A DNA stretch of 64,000 bases, taken from Sciurus carolinensis. Lineage: Eukaryota; Chordata; Mammalia; Rodentia; Sciuridae. Of this stretch, positions 57,406 through 64,000 are shown in pieces. A program made the position numbers and the translations under genes. Where the stretch lies: the NCBI RefSeq assembly GCF_902686445.1, contig NC_062213.1, positions 140,266,491-140,330,490 of the forward strand, in the 5' to 3' direction. Under the pieces are notes generated by a model. The model ran no database searches. It was not told where the DNA came from and saw only the letters and a list, made by a program, of their open reading frames with translations. Numbering within the stretch: position 1 is the stretch's first letter; every line of letters starts with the position of its first letter.

Positions 57406-58050
57406 ACTATCTATACACCCAGGAACATAGGATTAGGGCTTTAGTATAGCTGACCTTGAATGCCTGGAAGAAGGAACTCTATTTAACTTGTAGAGAAACC
57501 AGAAGCTACAGAAGAATGTTGAGAAGCAGAACACGTTATGACTCAATTTGCATCTGAATAAACAGTGTGAAAAGGGTATGTCAAATGGAAATATGTAGAA
57601 AAGAAGCAGCAGAAAAAAGCAGTAAGGAGAGTATCAAAGTGATCCCATGAGTAAAAGCTGTCATTCAATCAATATATGGAAAACAGAAATGAAAATAACG
57701 GACTAGATTTGCAGGGAAAACAATGCTATCATTAAGAGATATTGGGACATTTTATTGAGAAACAAGATTTTGGGTAAAAGATGTTGAGATAGACTGAGTA
57801 AGAAGTTAGGAAATGATTTAGAGAGATACGTTAGCAAAGAGAACGAGCACATTGAGAGATGTGAATTTCAGTAAGGCAGAGGTAAACTAGAAAGATGGCG
57901 GTAATGTGACATTACCTTGGCTCCAAAAAGCAGTGACTGCATGCGGCTAGCTGGCCTGAGCTGAGGATAGGGTCCCAGCTTCCATGGTGTGATGATGAGA
58001 TGGGTTGGTGACAGACCTAAAGAAAATGTGAACACAGTCAAATGCCCATT
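57406..58050. other. unclassified non-coding DNA
   Basis: No gene. A YY1-like core AAAGATGGCGG is at 57891-57901. Otherwise nothing recognised. Confidence 0.5.
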
Positions 58051-58093
58051 TTATTTATTTATTTATTTTTTTTTATTTTATTTTTTTTTCTGA
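58051..58093. repeat. (ATTT)n / T-rich low-complexity run
   Basis: ATTTATTTATTTATTTTTTT and similar units. No SINE body is attached on either side. Confidence 0.9.
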
Positions 58094-58707
58094 TTTCACC
58101 ATATTCTATTCTTCTGCTCTGGTGAGAAAATGTCAGACACCTAACAAAGCAATATATCAGGAGCACTTTAGTTCACTTTCATATCACATAGAAGTGAGCT
58201 CAATAGGCACTGACTCCTCCAAATATGGGTTATAAGTAATCAGAAAAGTGACAAAGAAGCAGAATTAAACAGCACAGTCAGCCATCTCTATGAATTTCTT
58301 AACCTTTGAAGCCTCCTAATTTTAAAATTATAGCATTCCGGTAACAAATTCTGTTGAAATATTCCCACATTTTAGAGAATCTTGAATGTGTCATTCTCTT
58401 TCAAGATGCCAGTAAGAAAAAAACATTCTGAATAAATTTCAAACTTCTAACATTGAAAAACCAAAAAGTTCCATGTACATAAGTCCACAGAACAGAATAC
58501 TGATCTGCCCTTTCGCTGAAGTAAAAAACCCATCAAAACCACCACCTTTCTTTGTATGAAGTTTGCTTGTGGTTTCACACTTTTGTTTGAGTGACATTGT
58601 GCCCCTGGAAAGGTCAGTTTTTTTATTTTCCTCAGTGCAGGGGACAAATGGGAAAATCAAGACCGCGAATGCAGATGTGCACTAACATACTCAGCTTTTG
58701 CTCCCTT
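58094..58707. other. unclassified non-coding DNA
   Basis: Two minus-strand frames in different registers overlap at 58439-58660. No domain, no repeat recognised. Confidence 0.5.
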
Positions 58708-58895
58708 TTATTCATTCAAGCTGAATTTATTGAATATTGAACATCTCCTAAGCACCACTGTGCGTGGAAGAGAAACATGCATAAAGACATGTGAAATAAT
58801 CCCTGCTTTTCATGAGAATGAGAAAGAAGCACAAAACCAAGTAGCACAAAGCACATTAAAATGCCTTATGTGTAGTAGGAATAATACTTCGGAGA
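58708..58895 (-). mobile_element. L2 LINE 3' end relic
   Basis: 'attcattcaagctgaattta', 'acatctcctaagcaccactg', 'aaataatccctgcttttcat' is the complement of the L2 terminus. The 61-codon frame at 58730-58915 lies in it and is spurious. Confidence 0.6.
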
Positions 58896-61800
58896 GGGAA
58901 AAAGATCAGATCTGAGTAGCAAAAACCGCTTCATATACTCTTAGAATACTGTACTTTCTCATATATATTATGTGTTTTTTTTTTTAATAGACTTATTGTC
59001 CCCTTTGCATGGAGAAATCCCCAAACTCCAGTTGCTTTTCTTTTCCTGGTAAACTACTTTTTCTTTAATATTCTACTTAACATAATTCCTTGCAGAGAGC
59101 CTGCCTCAGCCTGGATCAAAATGTGTGTTTCCACAGTTCCTTCTCACAATGCAATCTGTATTATAGTGACTGGCATCCTGAAAGAGAATGGCACATTCAG
59201 TATTCTCAAAAACGTGATAATGTTTCAACAAGTTTTTATTACTGGAATGCTATATTTTAATTGATATATATTAAAGTATAATATATTATACATGTTTTGC
59301 ATATTATATAGTATAGTATATTTCTATCTAAGGATAATGCTATTTGTCTGGTTTTTTTTTTTTTTCAGTGTATTACACAGATTCTGGAATATTGTAAACA
59401 TTTTAAAAATGTTTTTGGAATAAACACAAACCCTGTTTTAACTAGATCTCCTACAACTAACAATGACAGGGAGGAGACTCCAAGAAAGTTGAATATGTTT
59501 AAAAACATAAGACTTATTCAAAGAATGATAAAAGGAGATTTTTTAATGGAGAGTATATCCCGGGTAATGGGAAAGAAGTATTAAAGGCAAATAAAGATAA
59601 AGAGAGACCTTAAACATGAGAATAAAATTGGATTTTTTTTGGCCATAGTTAATGAGAAATTTCTAAGCAGATGACAGTCATAATCAAGCTGTTGTTTCAG
59701 CAATGTGCCTTATGAAGTGGTCACAATGGACTATCCAGAGTGGAGAACTAGTACAGAGAACACAGATGTGATTTCAAAAATTTGAAGATAGAATGGTCAG
59801 CACCTGAACGAGGGCCCTGGCAGAAGAAATGAGAAGAACCAAGAGAGCTAGTGACCCAACTGGATAGAAAGGGAAAGAGTAGGGGACAAAGAAGAGTGAA
59901 ATATAAATGCTATACTGATCAACACCACATGTAAGTTTAAAGGAACTGCAAGGAGTAGAACATGCACAAAATTAATTGAAGTAAAAACCAGCTGAAACAG
60001 GATCTAAGTTGGTAGAATTTAGTTTAGTTCTGGGGATGCAGAGTTTTATTTGGTTTTCCATTCCAACTGTTATTTTTACTTTTTTACTTCTTGATTCTTA
60101 CTTCTAGATTTCCTCCTGTTTGTTCTGCATTCCATTTCTTTCTTATTTATCTTTGGCTTTCTTATATCTATCTCTAGATATACTTCTTTGAGTCACCCAT
60201 CAAAACCAAATTTGAACTGCTTCAACTTTCATCTACTTTTGATTCTGAATTTAATTCTCCACAGAACTTTAGTCAATCTGAGGTCCACACAAGATGTCTG
60301 GCAAATTAGTGAAACTATTGAGAGACATTTATAATCTTGAAGGAGAAACATTTGGAGATGGAGAGAGGATAATGAGTCCAGCTACTACCTGTGACTAGCT
60401 TCACTGTAATTTAGACCTCAGTTGAATTTCTTGGCCATTTATACCTAGGTGGACTTTACCCAAACAACTCATGTCTTTCGGGAAATCTAAAGCCTCCCAA
60501 AGATGTGTGAGTTACTATCCACTGTTCTCTAGTCATTGGTTTCCACATGGACTTTCAGAACTATGTAGTATTTACCCAGATGCTGAAATGTGAAACTCAA
60601 TTTCTGAAAACAATTAAATAAATATATACACATACATACATACACAAAATATATTCAGCAATTTTCATCTTCATTCAAAATAGGGTAGAGAATATTAATC
60701 TTGGATTTATATCAACTGCTCCATACCAAACACCTTACAAAGAGATTAAATATTCTGTCTCCAAAATTTCTTTCATTATTATGTGACTCCAATCTCCTTG
60801 ATCCTCTGAATGAGAGTTAAGATAAATCACAGGAGTTGATGAAATACAAAAAAGCTTATAGGTATGTGGTAGGGGAGCAACAAGGGAAAACTTTTAGAAC
60901 TGGCCACATATAGGAGGTGAGAATAGAAAGAATTGATGAGGACAGGTAGAAGGGACAGCCAGGATTAACAGAAACATAAAATCTCAGTGAAGTACAAGTT
61001 GAAGTAAAAGGAGTTCTAATGAGGGAAAGTGGCAAACATATCAGGTCTGCAAAAGGGGTGAGGAGCATGAGAACTGAAGAATTGGCCCTGAGTGTGGTAA
61101 TTAGAGTCTCACTACTGACTGGCAAAAGAGACAATTCAGGAGAGGCGTCAAAGCAGGAGGAAGAGGTGGAGAGGCTGGGAAAGGCTGGCAGACAGGGATG
61201 TGGGCCCCTGGGAAATTCTGTCTATGCCAGTAGAGGGAACTGGATGGTATACGTGTGTGTTATGGGGGAATTTGAAGATCCAAGATAAGTGCTGATGAGC
61301 ATAGACGGGGTGTGTTATCAAGGCACTTGCAGTTTTGGATATGGAAACTTCTCGCTCCATTGTCAAGCTCTTTGTACTCTATCATTGATGAATAAAGATG
61401 AAAAAGTTTCACATTCACCTTCACTCATTCCACAAACATCAGATCATCTGCTAGGGGAAGAGTGAGGGGGTGGGAAATAGGAAGAAAGGTAGAGTGAGGT
61501 GGAGAGAGATTTTTTAGTTCATTCTAGCTTTTCAAGTATTCAGAAGTTCAAATCAATTTACTGATAACCTTTCAATTCTCTTCCTAAACTGAAATTAGGA
61601 ATGCAGCTACGGCATGCTTTCCATACACATTCCTAGTACAAAACCACTGTCTACACAATCAGCTTACATATTGATTTGATATGATTTGATATGAACAAAC
61701 CACAAATAAATTACCACTTGGAGACCGCCCCCCAACTGGCTTCAGGAGGAAACTTTGAGCTGTGAAGTAACACTTCCTCTTTAACACTTGGTTGGACATT

Positions 61801-61994
61801 GGCCCTACATGAATTGATTTATTTCCTTCCCAAGCAACGATATTCATATGCACATTTTCTAAATAATTCTTTTGATGCCAGTTCATTTTGTGTTTGTAGA
61901 CAATGCTTTCAACTGTCTGGTTTCAGAGTTAAAGAGGACTACGTAGAAATATATGCCCTAACCCTTCCATGAAGGGATAAAAACCTAGTGCTCC
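58896..61994. other. unclassified non-coding DNA
   Basis: A 3.1-kb stretch with no recognised gene or family. The antisense-overlapping frames at 60856-61366 are without features. A short (CATA)n run lies near 60628-60648. Confidence 0.45.
61672..61693. repeat. 11-bp perfect tandem duplication
   Basis: TGATTTGATAT is repeated directly at 61672-61682 and 61683-61693 apart from the final base (TGATTTGATAT / GATTTGATATG register). Confidence 0.8.
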
Positions 61995-62295
61995 AGAAAA
62001 ATATTCCGGGTTACACAGTCAGTGAGTCTCCAAGAAAGGAGTAGTGTTCCTGTGTTCTGACTGCAGATCCAGGGATTTGCCCTGAAGTGCACATTTCTGT
62101 TAGCCTTGGAGGTTGCTAACCCTTCTTACTGCTCATCTGAGTGTCTAGTCTCAGTTTTGCCATTAAGTACCTTTTCAGCCATGAGTACATTGCTTTCCTT
62201 ATGGGCCTTAGTTTTGTCATGTGTAAAATGAGTGAGTCAAATCAGACATCAATTGTCCAGTCAAGCTAAGCAATAACATGATTCTCTGACCATTG
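61995..62295. mobile_element. MIR-like relics (minus then plus)
   Basis: About 62005-62090 resembles the MIR head on the minus strand ('ggttacacagtcagtgagtc', 'tgttctgactgcagatccag'). 62145-62290 reads as plus-strand MIR core ('ttgccattaagtaccttttc', GGGCCTTAGTTTTGTCATGT, 'gtaaaatgagtgagtcaaat'). Confidence 0.5.
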
Positions 62296-64000
62296 CGAAA
62301 CCAACTGTCTTATTCATTGGTCTTTTTGTCTCACACAGTAGAATCCCAATCAAGCAGTACAATTAAAAAGGAACACAGGCTATATCACAGATCACAAGGT
62401 AAAGTACAGGAGGCCTTATCCAGAACTGGGACTATAAACTGGCACTTACAATAAAGTTATGATTTATTCTTTTTTTCATGTCTCAGGGGCTCCTGAACTC
62501 TTATACCTGCTAGTCTCTGAATATTAATCTTGTATATCTTTCCCTTCAAATCAGTTCTCTCTCCTTTACCAGGCAGGCACAGAACATGCTTGTCCACAGG
62601 GGCAGCCTTCTCCCTCTATTCAAACACTACCAGAGACTAATTGGCATCTCTGAATCCTAATTCCAGATCATCTCTCAATTAAATCTGACTGGTCCAGACT
62701 GAGTCAAACATCTACCCAGCTCAGCATACTGGGACTAAGAGGTCAATTCCAGCCAGACTCCACTCCATCTGCAGAGAAGGGCAACCTGGTCTTGACAGAG
62801 TTCCCAAAGGAATGTTGTATATTCAGAGCTCCTACTTGATTGACACACCAGTATGACAATAGCTAAGAGTATATGACTAAATCAAGGATGCTGTGTGCGG
62901 AACACCTAGGATGAATATTTTTATCTTTCTGGGTTTAACCACAATCTACACCAATAACTAACTAGAATAGATACATGTCTTACTTAGCTATTCCAGACTA
63001 TGTCTAAAGGATTCCATATTAGGGATTTGGGAAAAAAAAAAAAAAAAAAAAAAAACCTACATGAAAAGGGTAAATTCAAAAGGTAAATTCAAATTAAACG
63101 TTTAGAATGAAAAAACATAGAGAAAGAAAGTGAAGAAGCAATGAAACCCTCTCCAGAGAGGACAGTTAACCCAAAGCAACAACTAAAGAAATTCTACAAA
63201 AGAGAGGAGTCTCCAGATACAGGAAGAAGTACAACTAGTCCTTTGGGAGGGCCTTGGTTTAAAGGGATTAAGGTAAATATTTAGGATAAAAACAGAATCA
63301 AGGAGGACAAGACAGCAAGGAGTTCAATGTGATTTCTCTTTGAGCAGGAGCTGGTTTGTTATTATAATGAAACAAGCCCCCTGCTGGCACCTTTTCCGTG
63401 ACTTATTTCCAATCCTATTGAGATTTCTACCCTTCAAAAGAAAGGATGTGGATTATTAGACTCTTGGCAGGGGGTACAGAAAAATCTATGTTGCTCTGGG
63501 TCCATCCCAGCAGTGGCGGATTAAGGTGTGATTGAATGGATTGTCTGCCCTACACTCTGAGGAGGACCTCCATGTTCTGTCAGGATCCCCAACAAAGCAG
63601 TTTTCCCAGCAGAAATCCCCAGTGAGGCTGCCATTTCTTCTTTAATTCTTTTCACTCACCCTGTTGAGTTGCCCCTGTTAGGTGTATTAACAGCCATCCA
63701 GTGTCTCTTCAGACATGATGTCTTTGAAAGTTTTGAGGAGGAGAAGATGGTATTCTTTATTATTTATGAAGTAAAAACAATGCTGGTCCCCTCTGTTATT
63801 ATCACTGTGCATCTGAATGGTTGGAATCAGATTCAGGCTGGAACAGAGAGCTTTCTTTTATAAGCACTTCGTTACTCTTTAAAATAAAAGGATAGTTGTT
63901 TCCATCTTCTGTTGCTTTACCCTAGAGAATTCACAAATACTGCTTTATAAATAAAGATAATACCAAAGCGTCTTTCTTTATATCTTTAATGAGATATATT
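62296..64000. other. unclassified non-coding DNA with an isolated A24 tract
   Basis: No gene or family recognised to the end of the window. The 64-codon frame at 63669-63863 has no features. Confidence 0.45.
63032..63055. repeat. uninterrupted A24 tract
   Basis: Twenty-four A in a row, preceded by GGGATTTGGG. I cannot find a SINE or L1 3' end immediately upstream, so the source of the tract is unknown. Confidence 0.95.

Noticed and set aside
1..64000. CRISPR arrays, operons, prokaryotic promoters or phage genes
   Set aside because: The repeat content is plainly mammalian. No regularly spaced direct repeats with unique spacers and no dense coding were seen.

Overview
This window is mammalian nuclear DNA, most likely from a squirrel-family rodent (ground squirrel or marmot type), and it is non-coding: a long intergenic or deep-intronic stretch. 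I see no functional protein-coding gene, no tRNA, rRNA or snRNA gene and no CpG island. The organism call rests on the youngest repeats. There are six tRNA-derived ID SINEs, several with perfect target-site duplications (TSDs), and four composite SINEs made of a B1 (7SL-derived) head and a diverged ID tail (B1-dID, also called MEN in squirrels). L1 3' ends of the kind I remember from ground squirrels are also present. I see no Alu, and none of the mouse/rat B2 or B4 families. Base composition is AT-rich and CpG-poor. The open reading frames present are short and match no family, apart from those lying in retroelement relics.

Layout. 1-12 kb: unclassified sequence with an MLT1-like LTR (1.8-2.2 kb), an old L1 scrap, two B1-dID SINEs, MIRs and a long L2 (5.6-6.3 kb). 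11-16.5 kb: L2 relics on the minus strand, an ID, two LTR-like repeats and a short L1 3' end. 18-22.6 kb: MIR, an unclassified CpG-containing block with a YY1-like motif, MER5A and B1-dID. 23.4-24.2 kb: the most unusual object, a reverse-transcriptase relic with GVPQGS and YAD(G) motifs, followed by an L2 3' end. 24.6-27.9 kb: a young ID with a 16-bp TSD, a pair of homologous ~200-bp segments of unknown family, and an L2 split by an MLT1 LTR with a 5-bp TSD. 29-34.2 kb: TG repeat, ID, L1M relics (one nested in another), MLT1 and MLT2 LTR pieces and a 22-bp octamer palindrome. 36.8-41.4 kb: ID, an L1 3' UTR insertion carrying seven telomere-like hexamers, an ERV-L pol relic, and an ID with a 40-A tail next to a GA microsatellite. 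42-48.5 kb: B1-dID, a GGAA microsatellite, a Tigger-type transposon inside an L2, and MIRs. 48.5-64 kb: sparse, with one L1 3' UTR, one ID, L2 and MIR relics and several simple repeats.

No genes cooperate here; the content is an insertion history. The order of events can be read from nesting: L2 and MIR first, then Tigger, old L1 and ERVL/MaLR LTRs, then sciurid L1, B1-dID and ID. Repeat family names come from remembered consensus sequences, not from a database search. Boundaries of old repeats are approximate (tens of bases); boundaries given with TSDs were read directly.
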